From Pseudoxanthomonas suwonensis (GTDB lineage: Bacteria > Pseudomonadota > Gammaproteobacteria > Xanthomonadales > Xanthomonadaceae): a DNA stretch of 64,000 bases. Position numbers and translations under genes: made by a program. Positions 41,834-52,760 of the stretch are shown here, one piece after another; the first letter of the stretch is position 1; each line of letters begins with the position of its first letter. Location of the stretch: positions 1-64,000 of the forward strand of contig NZ_PDWP01000014.1 in assembly GCF_010093235.1 (NCBI RefSeq). Direction: 5' to 3'. The notes under the pieces are model-generated. The model saw only the letters and a list, made by a program, of their open reading frames with translations. It searched no databases and was not told where the DNA came from.

Positions 41834-44409
41834 TCAGTGATCCACACTGCCACGGGCGAGCGTGCAAACAGCGTCGACAGCGGCACGTCCCGCGGCGATT
41901 CCAGTTCCAGGCGCGCATCTCCCAGCACGTCGCGCCAGTTGCCCGCGGGCAGGCGCAGGCTGCGCGCACCCCAGTGCGTTTCGGGCACAAGCAGTCCTTC
42001 GCCTTCCACCACCGGGGCATCGCCCACCAGCGCGCCGGCCCACAGCTGCTGGCGGCCGCTGCCGCGGAGGAATGCCACCACGTCCTCGCCTGCTGGCTGC
42101 GGCGTGTAGCGCGCCTGGAACAGCCGTGGATGCGTGCTGCGCCGCGCGAGCATGGACGCCAGCAGCCGGGCCTTGACCGCACCGTCCTGCCACTGTCGCA
42201 GCAGCGCCGGCCAGTCGCGGGCGTCGTCCAGCCAGGCACGGCGCAGGGCATAGTCCACGGGGCGACGGTTGTCGGGATCGACCAGGCTCAGGTCCCAGCC
42301 CTCGGTGCCCTGGTAAGTGTCAGGCACTCCGGGCGTGGCCAGCCGCAACAGCAGCTGGGCCAGGCCCAGGCGCGCTCCGGGCACGCCCAGCGCTTCGGCT
42401 GTCCGGGCCAGCGCCTGGTGCAGGGCGTTGTCCCTCAGCGCATGGCGCACCAGCGCATCGACTGCCGCTTCGACGGCCTCGTCCGGCTCGGTCCAGCTGC
42501 TGTGCTGCTTGCCCTCGCGCAGCGCCTTGGTCGCCCAGGCGACGACCCGGTCGGCGTATGCCTTGCGCGCCCTGTTGTCCCGAAGCTGCAGCGGCCAGGC
42601 CGCGACCAGGGTCTGCCACAGCATCAGGCGGAAGGTGGCCGGCACCGCGTCGCGCAGGCGCGGCGGCGTGGCCTCCTCGAAGACGTCGATCTGTTCGCCC
42701 CACCATTGCGGGCGATGCGACAGCGCCGCCAGCCGGGCGCGTGTGTCCTCGCCGCGCTTGTGGTCATGGGTGGCGGTGGCCAGCAACGCCAGGGGATGGC
42801 GCCTGGCGCGCTCGCGGCAGGCGCGGTGGAAGCCATCGATGCCCGGTGGTGCATGCAGCGGGTGGCTGCCGACCTCGTTGCGCGAGAGCAGCACGCCATG
42901 GCGGTAGAACGCGGTGTCCTCCACCGCCTTGGCGTTGAGCGGCGCGGTGAGCTGCTCGAAGCCGGCGCGCAGCCGCTGCAGGAGTGCGGCGGGCACGCCA
43001 GCCGCATCGGCGCCGCCCCGCAGCCAGCCGGTAAGCGCTGCCAGGGCCTGCTCCTCCGCCGGACCGAGATCGTCCCGCGCGGCAGCCGTGGCGGCATCGA
43101 GCCACGCGCCGCCTTCGGCATCCAGCCCGTCCTGGCCCGCATAGGTGCGGTAGACCGGGAATCGCACGCATAGAGCCTGCAGGGCGCGGGCCCACATCTG
43201 CGCGCTGAAATCGGCCAGCGCCGGCTCCTGCGCGGCGACCGCCAACAGCCTGTGCAGGCAACGGTTGAACTCGGCCTGCAGCGGGCCCCGCAGGACAAGC
43301 AGCCGCGCATCGCGCTCGACCGCGGCGAAGTCGCCCTCGCCACCGGCCTGCTCCCAGCGCGCACGCAGGTCCTGCAGGCCGGCGGCGTCATGCAGCACCG
43401 CGCCGGCCTGGTCCATGAAGTCGTAGCCGGTCGTGCCCTGGCTGGGCCAGGACGCCGGCAGCTGCTCGCCGGGTGCGAGGATCTTTTCCACGTACAGCAG
43501 CGCCTGTCCCGCCGCGAGGCCGCGACGCGCGCCGGCACGGTCCAGCGCCCCGCGCAGCGCCTGCACGTAGCCGGTGGGATCGGTCAGGCCGTCGACATGG
43601 TCCACGCGCACGCCGTCGATCACGCCCTCGGCCAGCAGTCGCAGCGGCAGCGCATGCACCGCCTCGAACACGTCGCGGCGTTCCACCCGCAGCGCGGCCA
43701 GCGAGGTGATGTCGAAGAAGCGGCGGTAATTGATGCGGTCGTTGCCCGCGCGCCACCAGAGCAGCCGGTAAGCCTGGCGTTCGAGGATGCCGGCCAGCGT
43801 GCCCTCGCCGCGGCGGGCCCCGGCATTGACGCGTTCCAGCCAGGCCCCCGCGCGGGCGCCGGCAGGTGCCGGTACCGTGCCGGGACCCAGCGGCCAGGCC
43901 TGGTCGTAATGGCGCACTTGCCAGCCATCGTCCCGGCGCTCCAACTGCAACAGGCCTTCGGCCAGCGCCGCATGCAGCGGACGGTCCAGCACTGGCAGCA
44001 GCAGGCGGCCACCCGCGCCGGGCGCCTCCCAGTCGACGTCGAACCAGTCGGCATGCCGGCTGCGGGGTCCGTGCCTGAGCAGGTCCATCCACCACGCGTT
44101 GCTGGCGTGGGTGGCCATGTGGTTGGGCACGATGTCCAGCAGCAGGCCCATGCCATGTTCGCGCGCGGCCTGCGACAGGCGCAGCAGGGCCGGCTCGCCC
44201 CCCAGCTCCGGGTTCACCCGGGTCGGATCGGTGTTGTCGTAGCCATGGGTCGAGCCGGGCACCGCGGCGCCGACCGGCGACAGGTACAGGTGACTGATGC
44301 CCAGGCGGGCGAAGTAGCCGACCTGCGCCGTGGCGTCGTCCAGGGTGAAGCCTGCATGCAGCTGCAGGCGCATGGTGGCCCGGGGAGCGGGGGGCGAAGG
44401 CCGGCTCAT
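41830..44409 (-). CDS. treY: Maltooligosyl trehalose synthase TreY
   Basis: An 859-residue GH13 enzyme that turns the reducing-end bond of maltodextrin into an alpha,alpha-1,1 bond, giving maltooligosyl trehalose. The TreY features are clear: early LHAGFTLDDATAQVGYFARLG, nucleophile Asp in GVRVDHVDGLTDP, Glu in LYVEKILAPGEQLP, THDHKRGEDTRAR with the HD pair, and late TPGVPDTYQGTE. Its partner TreZ is in the same operon. The start at ATG 44409 overlaps the restored malQ stop by four bases. Confidence 0.94.
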   Translation of the reverse strand: MSRPSPPAPRATMRLQLHAGFTLDDATAQVGYFARLGISHLYLSPVGAAVPGSTHGYDNTDPTRVNPELGGEPALLRLSQAAREHGMGLLLDIVPNHMATHASNAWWMDLLRHGPRSRHADWFDVDWEAPGAGGRLLLPVLDRPLHAALAEGLLQLERRDDGWQVRHYDQAWPLGPGTVPAPAGARAGAWLERVNAGARRGEGTLAGILERQAYRLLWWRAGNDRINYRRFFDITSLAALRVERRDVFEAVHALPLRLLAEGVIDGVRVDHVDGLTDPTGYVQALRGALDRAGARRGLAAGQALLYVEKILAPGEQLPASWPSQGTTGYDFMDQAGAVLHDAAGLQDLRARWEQAGGEGDFAAVERDARLLVLRGPLQAEFNRCLHRLLAVAAQEPALADFSAQMWARALQALCVRFPVYRTYAGQDGLDAEGGAWLDAATAAARDDLGPAEEQALAALTGWLRGGADAAGVPAALLQRLRAGFEQLTAPLNAKAVEDTAFYRHGVLLSRNEVGSHPLHAPPGIDGFHRACRERARRHPLALLATATHDHKRGEDTRARLAALSHRPQWWGEQIDVFEEATPPRLRDAVPATFRLMLWQTLVAAWPLQLRDNRARKAYADRVVAWATKALREGKQHSSWTEPDEAVEAAVDALVRHALRDNALHQALARTAEALGVPGARLGLAQLLLRLATPGVPDTYQGTEGWDLSLVDPDNRRPVDYALRRAWLDDARDWPALLRQWQDGAVKARLLASMLARRSTHPRLFQARYTPQPAGEDVVAFLRGSGRQQLWAGALVGDAPVVEGEGLLVPETHWGARSLRLPAGNWRDVLGDARLELESPRDVPLSTLFARSPVAVWITE

Positions 44410-46336
44410 GGCGTCGCCTCCGCCGCGTCGCTGCGGGCCTGGGCGAAGGCCTGCAGCGATGTATCCAGGACCGGCTCCGGCAGCGGATCCGGCAGGCGCC
44501 TGCGCCAGTTGGGATGGCTGTCGGTGGTCCCGGGCAGGTTGGGCTGTTCGCCCAGGCCCAGCGCGTCCTCGGCCGGCAACAGCGCAAGCACGGCCGGGGA
44601 CGGGCGGTAAACCGCAAGGCATCCATGCGCAGGTCCCCGCTGTCGATGCCCTCGGTGCGGAAGGCCTTGCGCAGGCGCGCCACGTCGGCCTGCCGCTCCT
44701 GCCACTGCGGCGTGGCAAGCAGCGCTTCGGGCGTTCCCTCCTGCAGTCCCAGGCGCCAGGCGATGTCGCGCCCCTCACCCCAGCCGGCGATGCTGGGCAG
44801 GTCGTGTGTGGTGGTGGTGGCGACCGCATGGCGGCGCCAGCGCTTGGGCGGCATGAACGCGCCGCGGCGGTCGCGGGTGAACGGCAGCACGTCGATCCCC
44901 AGTACGCCGCGGCGCGCCAGCTTCGCGCGGATGCCCGGCGGTACCACGCCCAGGTCCTCGCCGATCACGATGCAGCGGTGGCGCCAGGACTCCAGCGCCA
45001 GCAGGTCGAGCAGCACATCCAGCTCGCAGCGCAGGTAAACGCCGTCGCGTGCACTGGCGCCGCGCGGCACGACCCACAGCCGCTGCAGGCCGAGGATATG
45101 GTCGATGCGCACGCCACCGCGGTCGCGCATCACCGCGCGCAGCAGCTCGATGAACGGCGCGAAGCCCGACTGCCGCAACCCGGTGGGCGAATAGCCGCTG
45201 ATGCCCCAGGCCTGCCCTTCGGCATTGAATGCATCCGGCGGCGCGCCCAGTTCCAGTCCCCGCAGCACCGCCGACGGCGAAGCCGCGGCCTCGCTGCCGG
45301 ACGGGTCGAAGCCCACCGCCAGGTCCGCGACAAGGCCGATGCCCAGCCCGGCCCCGCGCGCCTGTCGCTGGCACTGCGCCCAGGCGGTGCGTGCCAGCCA
45401 TTGCCCGAACAGGTGCAGCTGCGCGGCGTCCTCGTCATCGCCGGCGGTGAACGCCACATACGCGGCCACTTCCGGTGGCGGCGCGGCGGCGAAGCGCGTG
45501 AAGTCCGCCTGCAGGTCGGGGCGCAGGGCCAGGCCATGCGCATGCAGCCGGCGCAGCCAGGCCCACTTGGCAGGCCGCGCCGCGGCCCAGTCGACGAACC
45601 GCGCCGACTCCAGTTCACGCAGGCGCGGGCGCAGGCCCGGATCATCCTCCAGCGCCTGTTCCGCCACTTCGCCGAATACCTGCGACGGCGAGGCATGCAG
45701 GGGATCGAGGCAGCGCCTGTCGCTGGGTGCGTAGGGGCTGTAATAGCCCGCGCCCTCGAGCGCGGCATGTACCGGGCTCAGCGCCAGCGCGTCGCCACCG
45801 GCGGCGGCCAGCCTGCGCAGCCAGTCGCTGCAGCCTGCGGTGTCGCCAATGCCGCCATCGCCCGGGGTGCGCGCCGAGTACACCTGTAGCGCCACGCCCC
45901 AGGCGCGTCCATCCGGCACCGCATCCTCCACGCCGAAGCAACGATCCGGCGCCACGGCGACCCGGCGCGGCGCGCCGTCGCGCAAGGTCCAGTAACCCGG
46001 CGTCAGTGGCACGCGCACGCGGCCACGCGCGTCGACCCGTGCGTCCTCGCGTTCGCCGTCCTCCGATTCCCACTGCCGCAGGCCAGGTCCGCCGCCGACC
46101 GCGATCCGGGTACCTGGACGGGCGGTCACCAGCGGCGGCTCGGCCTGCACGGCCTGCACCCGATGCAGGCTGTCGCGGCGCTGCGCCACCGTGGCCGCGG
46201 GAAGATCCATCGCCGCCAGTACCCCGTGCAGGGTGGCGTCGGACACCACCTGCGGCCGGCCGGAGACATCGGTCCATTCGCGGCACAGGCCCGCAGCCTC
46301 GGCCAGGGCGTGCAGGCTCGCGTCGTCCCCGCTCAT
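44406..46336 (-). pseudogene. malQ: 4-alpha-glucanotransferase MalQ (amylomaltase), one-base frameshift
   Basis: A 4-alpha-glucanotransferase that rearranges maltodextrins. Motifs are RIDHILGLQRLWVVPRG (nucleophile), GEDLGVVPP (acid/base) and TTHDLPSIAGW (HD pair), all before the break. The frame is lost at about 44616-44620 (GATGCC then TTGCGG on the minus strand). Adding one base gives MDALAVYRPSPAVLALLP and then GLGEQPNLPGTTDSHPNW, the standard MalQ end, and a stop at 44406 that overlaps treY by four bases. The corrected length is 643 residues. As it stands, translation would run past the treY start in the wrong frame. A sequencing deletion is quite possible. Confidence 0.88.
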
Positions 46337-48075
46337 GGGCCCACCCTGCGCACGCGCAGCCGGTCCGGCGGCAGCTCGCCCTCCTCCATCGGCCCGGTGC
46401 GCAGCAGGTCGCGTCCCGGCGGCAGGGCGCTGGGAAGCGTGGCGCGGCCGAGGTTCAGTTCGATCCACCACTGCGCCCCGCCCAGCTGCCAGCCGGCAGC
46501 GACGGCGGACTCGCCGATCACGCGCCCACCAAGTGGCCGGGCCTGGTCCAGGTGCGGCATCAGCTCGCGGGCGCGCAGGGCGAGCAGTCCGCCGAACCAG
46601 GCCAGCCACGCCCCGGCCAGGGCATCGTCCCCGGCCGGCCAGGGCGCGCGCGAAGCCTCGAAGGTCGAGGCCGCGTTGGGATCGGGAATCGTGCGCCTGG
46701 CCTCGGCGCTGGCGAAGGCGGCGAAGTGCGCGAACTCGCGGCGGCGGCCTTCGCGCACGGCCTCGTCCAGGGGCGCCTGGAAGTCGGTGAAGAACAGGAA
46801 GGGCTCGCGCGCCGCCCAGGGTTCGCCCATGAAGAACAGCGGCACCATCGGGGTCAGCGCGGTCAGGGCCATCGCCACGCGCAGGCGTTCCGGCGTGACC
46901 AGCACTGACAGCCGCTCGCCGCAGGCGCGGTTGCCGATCTGGTCATGGTTCTGGGCGAAGGCGACGAAGCGTTCCGGCGGCACATCCGCGCTCGACTCGC
47001 CACGGACGCGCCCCCGCGGGGTGGTCTCGCCCTGCCAGGCAAAGCCCTCTCCAAGCACGCGCGCCAGGTGCGCGGCGGCCTGCGGCGCGTAATCGCCGTA
47101 ATAGCCCTCGTCCTCGCCGGTCAGCAGCACGTGCAGGGCGTTGTGGAAGTCGTCGTCCCACTGCGCGGTGAAACCCCCGCGCAGCAGGCTGGCCTGGTTG
47201 TGCTCGTTCTCCAGCACCAGGTGCACGTGGCGGTCGGCAGGCAGGGCCGCATGCACCGCCTTCCGCAGCTGGTGGAGGAAGGCGGTCGGCTCGATCGCAT
47301 GCACCGCGTCCAGGCGCAGTCCGTCGAAGCGGTATTCCTCCAGCCACATCAGCGCATTGGCGATGAAATAGCCCTGCACCGCCGGCTGCCCGAAATCGAT
47401 GGCCTCGCCCCAGGGTGTGTGCGAGCCGGCGCGGAAGAACGACGAGGCATAGCTGCCCAGGTAGTTCCCGTCCGGGCCGAAGTGGTTGTAGACCACGTCC
47501 AGCAGCACCATCAGGCCCAGGCCATGGGCCTCGTCCACCAACGCCTTGAGCTCGTCCGGGGTGCCATAGGCATTGGCGGGAGCGAACGGCAGCACCCCGT
47601 CGTAGCCCCAGTTGCGGCTGCCCGGGAACTGGGCCAGCGGCATCAGCTCGATCGCGGTAATCCCCAGTGCCGCCAGCCGCGGCAGCTGCGCGCGTACCCC
47701 GACATAGCCGCCGCACGCGCCGACATGCAGTTCGTAGACCACCGCCTCGCGCCAGGGCCGGCCACGCCAGTCGTCGTGGCGCCACGTGTAATCGCCGCGG
47801 TACAGGGCGCTGGGTCCGTGCACGCCTTCGGGCTGCCAGCGCGAAGCCGGATCCGGTACCTCGTTGCCACCATCGATGCGATAGCGGTAGCGCGCGCCCT
47901 CAACGGCCGCCGTTTCGACTTCGAACCAGCCATCGCCCGCTGCCCACATCGGCACGGCCTGGCCGGCGAGCACGAGTTCCACCTGGCGCGCATCCGGAGC
48001 CCAAAAACGGAAGCGCCAGTTCCCCTCCCCGGCTGGGCAGGCGCCCGGGGGCTTGGACGCGGTGATGGCGCTCAT
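46333..48075 (-). CDS. treZ: Malto-oligosyltrehalose trehalohydrolase TreZ
   Basis: A 580-residue GH13 enzyme that releases trehalose from the TreY product. The N-terminal CBM48-like domain ([17 protein letters not shown]) precedes the barrel. [12 protein letters not shown] carries the nucleophile, LVLENEHNQ the acid/base Glu, and [18 protein letters not shown] the HD pair with the TreZ-specific GNRA/GER segment. [22 protein letters not shown] is also typical. It overlaps both glgB (48072-48075) and malQ (46333-46336) by four bases. Trehalose made from glycogen serves as osmotic and desiccation protectant (pathway knowledge). Confidence 0.94.
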   Translation of the reverse strand: MSAITASKPPGACPAGEGNWRFRFWAPDARQVELVLAGQAVPMWAAGDGWFEVETAAVEGARYRYRIDGGNEVPDPASRWQPEGVHGPSALYRGDYTWRHDDWRGRPWREAVVYELHVGACGGYVGVRAQLPRLAALGITAIELMPLAQFPGSRNWGYDGVLPFAPANAYGTPDELKALVDEAHGLGLMVLLDVVYNHFGPDGNYLGSYASSFFRAGSHTPWGEAIDFGQPAVQGYFIANALMWLEEYRFDGLRLDAVHAIEPTAFLHQLRKAVHAALPADRHVHLVLENEHNQASLLRGGFTAQWDDDFHNALHVLLTGEDEGYYGDYAPQAAAHLARVLGEGFAWQGETTPRGRVRGESSADVPPERFVAFAQNHDQIGNRACGERLSVLVTPERLRVAMALTALTPMVPLFFMGEPWAAREPFLFFTDFQAPLDEAVREGRRREFAHFAAFASAEARRTIPDPNAASTFEASRAPWPAGDDALAGAWLAWFGGLLALRARELMPHLDQARPLGGRVIGESAVAAGWQLGGAQWWIELNLGRATLPSALPPGRDLLRTGPMEEGELPPDRLRVRRVGP

Positions 48076-50303
48076 GCCCCGGCCTGGAGGTAAAGCGTGG
48101 CCAGCGGCGGCAACGTCAGGGCCAGCGACTGCGCGTGGCCATGCATGGGTCGCCGCACCGTCTGCAGCAGGCCGCCATTGCCGACGTTGCTGCCACCGTA
48201 ATGGGCGCTGTCGGTGTTGAGCAGCTCGCGCCAGCCGCCGGCGCAGGGCACGCCTACCGAGTAGCCATGGTGCACGGCCGGGGTGAGGTTGGTCACCGCC
48301 AGCACCGGTGGCGCGCGCCCTTCCGGATCGTGGCGCAGGAAGGCGACCACGTTGTTGCGCGAGTCGTCGGCCACGCTCCACTCGAAGCTGCGCTCGTCCT
48401 GCTCGGCCACGTGCAGGGCCGGCTGCGCGCGAAGCATGCGGTTGAGGTCGCCGACCAGCCGCGCCAGCCCATCGTTGAGGGGGCGCTTCGCTTCTTCCCA
48501 GTCCAGCTGGGCATCGTGGTTCCATTCGGCCAGCTGGCCGCACTCGCCGCCCATGAACAGCAGCTTGGCCCCGGGGTGCGCCCACATCAGGGCGAAATAG
48601 GCCCGCAGGTTGGCGAAGCGCTGCCACTCGTCTCCGGGCATGCGCCGCAGCAGCGAGCCCTTGCCGTGCACCACCTCGTCATGCGACAGCGGCAGCACGA
48701 AGCGCTCGGCGAAGGCGTAGACCAGGCCGAACGTCATCTCGCTGTGGTGCCAGCCGCGATGGATCGGATCGCGCCCCATGTGCTGGAGGGTGTCGTGCAT
48801 CCAGCCCATGTTCCACTTGTGGGTGAAACCCAGCCCGCCGTGTTCGGCCGGCGCGGTGACGCCCGGCCATGCGGTGGACTCCTCGGCGATCAGCATCACG
48901 TCCGGGAAGCGGCGGCGCAGCTCGCTGTTCATCCGGCGCAGGAAACCGATCGCCTGCAGGTTCTCGCGTCCGCCATGCTCGTTGGGAACCCACTCGCCCT
49001 CGGGCCGGCTGTAGTCGCGGTAGAGCATCGAGGCCACCGCGTCCACGCGCAGGCCGTCGATATGGAAGCGCTCGATCCATTCCAGCGCCGAGCCGACCAG
49101 GAAGGCCGAGACCTCGTTGCGGCCGTAGTTGTAGATCAGGGTGTGCCAGTCGCGGTGGAAGCCCTCGCGCGGGTCCTCGTGCTCGTACAGCGCGGTGCCG
49201 TCGAAACGCTGCAGGCCGTGCGCGTCGGTCGGGAAGTGGGCACTGACCCAGTCCAGGATCACGCCGATCCCGGCGCGATGGCAGCGGTCGACGAAGCGCG
49301 CGAACGCCGCCGGTTCGCCATGGCGCGCGGTAGGCGCATAGATGCCCAGCGGCTGGTAGCCCCAGGAGCCACCGAACGGATGCTCGCTGACCGGCAGCAG
49401 CTCGATATGGGTAAAGCCCAGCGCCTGCACGTGCGGAATCAGCTCGTCGCCCAGCGCGTCCCAGTCCGGCGCGCGCCCTTCGGCATCGCGTCGCCAGGAG
49501 CCGGCATGCACCTCGTAGATCGAAAGCGGCCTGCCTTCCCAGCCACGCGAGGCCATCCATTCCTCGTCGTTCCAGGCGAACGGCGCGGGATCGGCCACCC
49601 GCGATGCGGTGGACGGCGGCAGTTCGCACTGGCGTGCGCAGGGGTCGGCCTTGTGCGGCAGGCGTGCGCCGTCCAGCCCGGTGATCTCGTACTTGTACAG
49701 GGCGCCGGCCCGCACGCGCGGCAGGAAGATCTCCCAGACGCCGGCACGATGGCGCAGGCGCATGGGGTGGCGACGCCCGTCCCAGCCGTTGAAGTCGCCC
49801 ACCACGGCCACGCGCCGGGCATTGGGCGCCCATACCGCGAAGCGCACGCCCTCGACTTCGCCCAGCCGCATGGGATGGGCGCCCAGCGCCGCGCGGCAGG
49901 CCTCGCCATCGCCGGCCGACAGGCGCTCCAGCAACGCCTCGTCCAGCAACGCGCCGAACCCGTAGGCATCCTCGGTCTCCTCGACCCGGTCGCCCCAGTC
50001 CACCCGCAGCAGGTGCACGCCGCCGCCGTCGACCCGTGCCTCGAACACGCCGAACACCGAAGTCGGCCGCAGCGCGGGCCACTGGTCCGGGCCGGTGCCG
50101 CAGCTCACCGCAACCGCCCCCGGGAACAGGACCCGCAGGCAGAACCCGCCTTCCGGCAGCGCATGCGCGCCAAGCCAGGCGAAGGCGTCGACCGGCTCGC
50201 CCGCCGCGAGCGCCGCCAGGGCGGCGTCGCGTTCCGGATCCCCGGGGCCGCCCGGGAAGGCTGGTTCGCATTCCTGCGGCATGGCCGCCACCCCTTCGCT
50301 CAT
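48072..50303 (-). CDS. glgB: 1,4-alpha-glucan branching enzyme GlgB
   Basis: A 743-residue GH13 enzyme that forms alpha-1,6 branches in glycogen. Two N-terminal beta modules (N1 and CBM48, with [30 protein letters not shown]) precede the barrel. The nucleophile is in [20 protein letters not shown], the Glu in [11 protein letters not shown] and the HD pair in [15 protein letters not shown]. Region I reads DWVSAHFP, where DWVPAHFP or DWVPGHFP is usual. The length is normal. It overlaps glgA and treZ by four bases each. Confidence 0.95.
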   Translation of the reverse strand: MSEGVAAMPQECEPAFPGGPGDPERDAALAALAAGEPVDAFAWLGAHALPEGGFCLRVLFPGAVAVSCGTGPDQWPALRPTSVFGVFEARVDGGGVHLLRVDWGDRVEETEDAYGFGALLDEALLERLSAGDGEACRAALGAHPMRLGEVEGVRFAVWAPNARRVAVVGDFNGWDGRRHPMRLRHRAGVWEIFLPRVRAGALYKYEITGLDGARLPHKADPCARQCELPPSTASRVADPAPFAWNDEEWMASRGWEGRPLSIYEVHAGSWRRDAEGRAPDWDALGDELIPHVQALGFTHIELLPVSEHPFGGSWGYQPLGIYAPTARHGEPAAFARFVDRCHRAGIGVILDWVSAHFPTDAHGLQRFDGTALYEHEDPREGFHRDWHTLIYNYGRNEVSAFLVGSALEWIERFHIDGLRVDAVASMLYRDYSRPEGEWVPNEHGGRENLQAIGFLRRMNSELRRRFPDVMLIAEESTAWPGVTAPAEHGGLGFTHKWNMGWMHDTLQHMGRDPIHRGWHHSEMTFGLVYAFAERFVLPLSHDEVVHGKGSLLRRMPGDEWQRFANLRAYFALMWAHPGAKLLFMGGECGQLAEWNHDAQLDWEEAKRPLNDGLARLVGDLNRMLRAQPALHVAEQDERSFEWSVADDSRNNVVAFLRHDPEGRAPPVLAVTNLTPAVHHGYSVGVPCAGGWRELLNTDSAHYGGSNVGNGGLLQTVRRPMHGHAQSLALTLPPLATLYLQAGA

Positions 50304-51871
50304 GCGGTCAGCCCCCGGGTTGCGGCGATCCCGGCCGCCTGGCGGTAGAGCGCGTGGTACTGCTGCCCGGCCGGCGTCCAGCCACCGGGGCGCAGCATGG
50401 CCGCGCGGCGCATGGCGCCCAGCAGCAGCGGACTGCGGAAGGTACGTATCGCGCGCTGCAGGCAGCGGCGCAGGCCGTCGGCGCTGGCGCCCTCGAACAG
50501 GAAGCCGGTCACGCCGTCGTCGACCGTGTCGATCAGGCCGCCGGTCGCATGCGCAACCGGCAGGCAGCCGAAGCGCTGCGCGTACATCTGGCTGAGGCCG
50601 CAGGGCTCGAAGCGCGATGGCATCAACAGGAAGTCCGCACCGGCGAACATCCGCCGGGCCAGCCCTTCCTCGAAGCCGATGAAGGCTCCTACGGCGCCGG
50701 GGAAGCGGCGCACCAGGGCGGCCACCTGCGCCTCCACCTGCGGCTCGCCGCCGCCGATGATCACCACCTGGCCGCCGGCGGCCACGATCTGCGGCGCCAC
50801 CTCGCAGGTGATGTCCAGGCCCTTCTGGTGGACCAGTCGCGAGACGACCGCGAACAGCGGGCCGCCGTTGTCCGGCAGGCCGAACGCGGTGCGTACCGCG
50901 CGCGCGTTGAGATGGCGGTCGCGGCAGTCGGCAGGGCTGAAACGCGCCGGCAGGGAACGGTCGGTGGCCGGGTCCCAGCTGTCGTCGATGCCGTTGACGA
51001 TCCCGCTGAGGTGGCCCTGCGCGGCCCGCCTGGCCAGCAGCTCGTGCAGGCCACAGCCCTCCTCCGGCCCCACGATCTGCGCCGCATAGCTGACGCTGAC
51101 GGTGTTGATGCGGGTTGCGTTGATGATCCCGGCCTTGAGGAACGAAAGCCGGCCATGGAACTCCATGTCCTCCAGGTGCGCCTTCGGCACGCCGATGGCC
51201 TTGGCCACGCTGCGCGGGAACACGCCCTGGTAGGCGAGGTTGTGGATGGTCAGCACGCTCGGGGTGTCACCGCCGGTCCAGCGCACGTAGGCCGCGGCCA
51301 TGGCCGAGGGCCAGTCGTTGAGGTGCAGCAGGGCCGGCCGCCACTTCAGTCCGCAGCCACCGGCGCCGATGCGCGCGGCGGCATGGGCGAAGGTGGCGAA
51401 GCGGATTGCATTGTCGTCCCACTCGGCGCCGGAGCCGTCCACGTAGGGCGAGCCGCTCCGCTCGAACAGTTCCGGGCACAGCAGCACGTAGACCGGCAGG
51501 CCGTCGGCCTGGTGGGTCAGGCCGATCCGGCATTCCGGCAGGCCGGCATGGGCGTCCACCCGGCCGACGATGTTCATGGCGCGGATGCGCTGCAGGACTT
51601 CCGGGTAGCCCGGGATCAGCACGCGCACGTCGCAGGCAGGGCGCAGCGCGCGCGGCAGGGCGGCGGCGACGTCGCCGAGGCCGCCGGCCTTGAGGAAGTC
51701 CGCCATCTCGGAGACGACGAAGAGCACCGGGATGCTGTGGTGGCCCGGCTGCGGCAGCACGGCTGCCGACTGGCGGCGCATGAAGCGCCCCCGTTCATCC
51801 CGTGGTGGAAGCCGCAGCGACTTCTGTTCACGTAACGCGACAACACCGACGGAATCGGGGGCGGCTGACAT
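50300..51871 (-). CDS. glgA: Glycogen synthase GlgA
   Basis: A 523-residue GT5 enzyme using ADP-glucose to extend alpha-1,4 chains. The N-terminal [16 protein letters not shown] (KxGGL loop, Ala for the usual Thr) binds ADP-glucose. [11 protein letters not shown] and [19 protein letters not shown] lie in the C-terminal Rossmann domain with the conserved Glu, followed by [10 protein letters not shown] basic 40-residue N-terminal extension precedes the core, so the start is uncertain; ATG 51871 was chosen and a GTG or CTG further upstream is possible. It is the first gene of the operon. No glgC is in the window, so ADP-glucose must be made elsewhere. Confidence 0.93.
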   Translation of the reverse strand: MSAAPDSVGVVALREQKSLRLPPRDERGRFMRRQSAAVLPQPGHHSIPVLFVVSEMADFLKAGGLGDVAAALPRALRPACDVRVLIPGYPEVLQRIRAMNIVGRVDAHAGLPECRIGLTHQADGLPVYVLLCPELFERSGSPYVDGSGAEWDDNAIRFATFAHAAARIGAGGCGLKWRPALLHLNDWPSAMAAAYVRWTGGDTPSVLTIHNLAYQGVFPRSVAKAIGVPKAHLEDMEFHGRLSFLKAGIINATRINTVSVSYAAQIVGPEEGCGLHELLARRAAQGHLSGIVNGIDDSWDPATDRSLPARFSPADCRDRHLNARAVRTAFGLPDNGGPLFAVVSRLVHQKGLDITCEVAPQIVAAGGQVVIIGGGEPQVEAQVAALVRRFPGAVGAFIGFEEGLARRMFAGADFLLMPSRFEPCGLSQMYAQRFGCLPVAHATGGLIDTVDDGVTGFLFEGASADGLRRCLQRAIRTFRSPLLLGAMRRAAMLRPGGWTPAGQQYHALYRQAAGIAATRGLTA

Positions 51872-52160
51872 CGCAGTGGCTCGTTGTTCTGGGGTTGACG
51901 TTTCCCGCACCACCCCTTGCAGGGGGCAGCGGAGGTTCGTTTTGGGAGGTCAACGCAGATCGTGGGGGATATGCGCGAGCTACGGCTGCAATCTACAGCG
52001 CGTTCCGATAAATACGTTGTGAATTCCAACCGTCACCGGTGTGACTTTTGCGGATTTTCCTGCGAGGTCACGTAACCCGTTCATGCGGGTGCGCCATCAC
52101 ACCCTCCATGCGCCGGCGCATGCAACGGTCATGCAGTGGATTGCACCACGATGGGGCGAT
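51872..52160 (-). promoter_or_regulatory. Gene-free leader of the glycogen operon
   Basis: 289 bases separate glgA from napC, both on the minus strand. No reading frame here has coding character. GTCAC-CGGT-GTGAC at 52032-52045 is a perfect 5-bp dyad and could be an operator. An AT-rich stretch (ATAAATACG near 52008-52018) lies just downstream of it on the minus strand and may hold the -10. No clear intrinsic terminator for the nap operon was seen. Confidence 0.35.
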
Positions 52161-52760
52161 TCAGCCCTGCGGCACGCCCGCCATGTCCGGCAGGCGATGG
52201 GCGATGCCCTTGTGGCAGTCGATGCAGGTCTTCTCGCCGGTGCCCAGCCACAGCTTGTGGACCTGGGCCGCGCGCGCGCCCTGGCGGGTCAGGTCCATCG
52301 AATCGAAGTCGTGGCAGTTGCGGCACTCCAGCGAGTCGTTGGCCTTCAGCCGCGCCCACTCGTGGCTGGCCAGCACCAGCCGCTCGTCAAGGAATTTCTC
52401 GCGGGTATTGATGGTGCCGAAGATCTTGCCCCAGACCTCCTTGGAGGCCTGCATCTTGCGCGCGATCTTGTCGGTCCAGTTGTGCGGGACATGGCAGTCC
52501 GGGCAGGTGGCGCGCACGCCGGAGCGGTTGGTGTAGTGGATCGTGGTCTTCAGCTCCTCGAACACGTTGTCGCGCATCTCGTGGCAGGTGGTGCAGAAGC
52601 GCTCGGTATTGGTCGCCTCCAGCGCGGTGTTGAACCCGCCCCAGAACAGGACGCCGGCGATGAACCCGGCCACGGTCAGGAACCCCAGGCTGTAGTAGCG
52701 GCTGGGCGAACGCAGGGTCATCCACAGCAGCGACACGTGGCGGCGGAGGCGGCGGAGCAT
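52161..52760 (-). CDS. napC: NapC/NirT tetraheme cytochrome c
   Basis: A 199-residue inner-membrane quinol dehydrogenase passing electrons from menaquinol/ubiquinol to periplasmic NapB/NapA. One N-terminal membrane helix (about 22-43, [20 protein letters not shown]) is followed by four CxxCH haem sites: CTTCH, CPDCH, CRNCH and CIDCH. Length and haem spacing are those of NapC. Its ATG follows the napB TGA without a gap. It is the last gene of the napEFDABC operon. Confidence 0.95.
   Translation of the reverse strand: MLRRLRRHVSLLWMTLRSPSRYYSLGFLTVAGFIAGVLFWGGFNTALEATNTERFCTTCHEMRDNVFEELKTTIHYTNRSGVRATCPDCHVPHNWTDKIARKMQASKEVWGKIFGTINTREKFLDERLVLASHEWARLKANDSLECRNCHDFDSMDLTRQGARAAQVHKLWLGTGEKTCIDCHKGIAHRLPDMAGVPQG

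Noticed and set aside
40153-43173. Open frame of about 1000 codons on the plus strand across glgX and treY
   Set aside because: It is a shadow of two well-conserved enzymes on the minus strand and crosses from one gene to another with no domain of its own.
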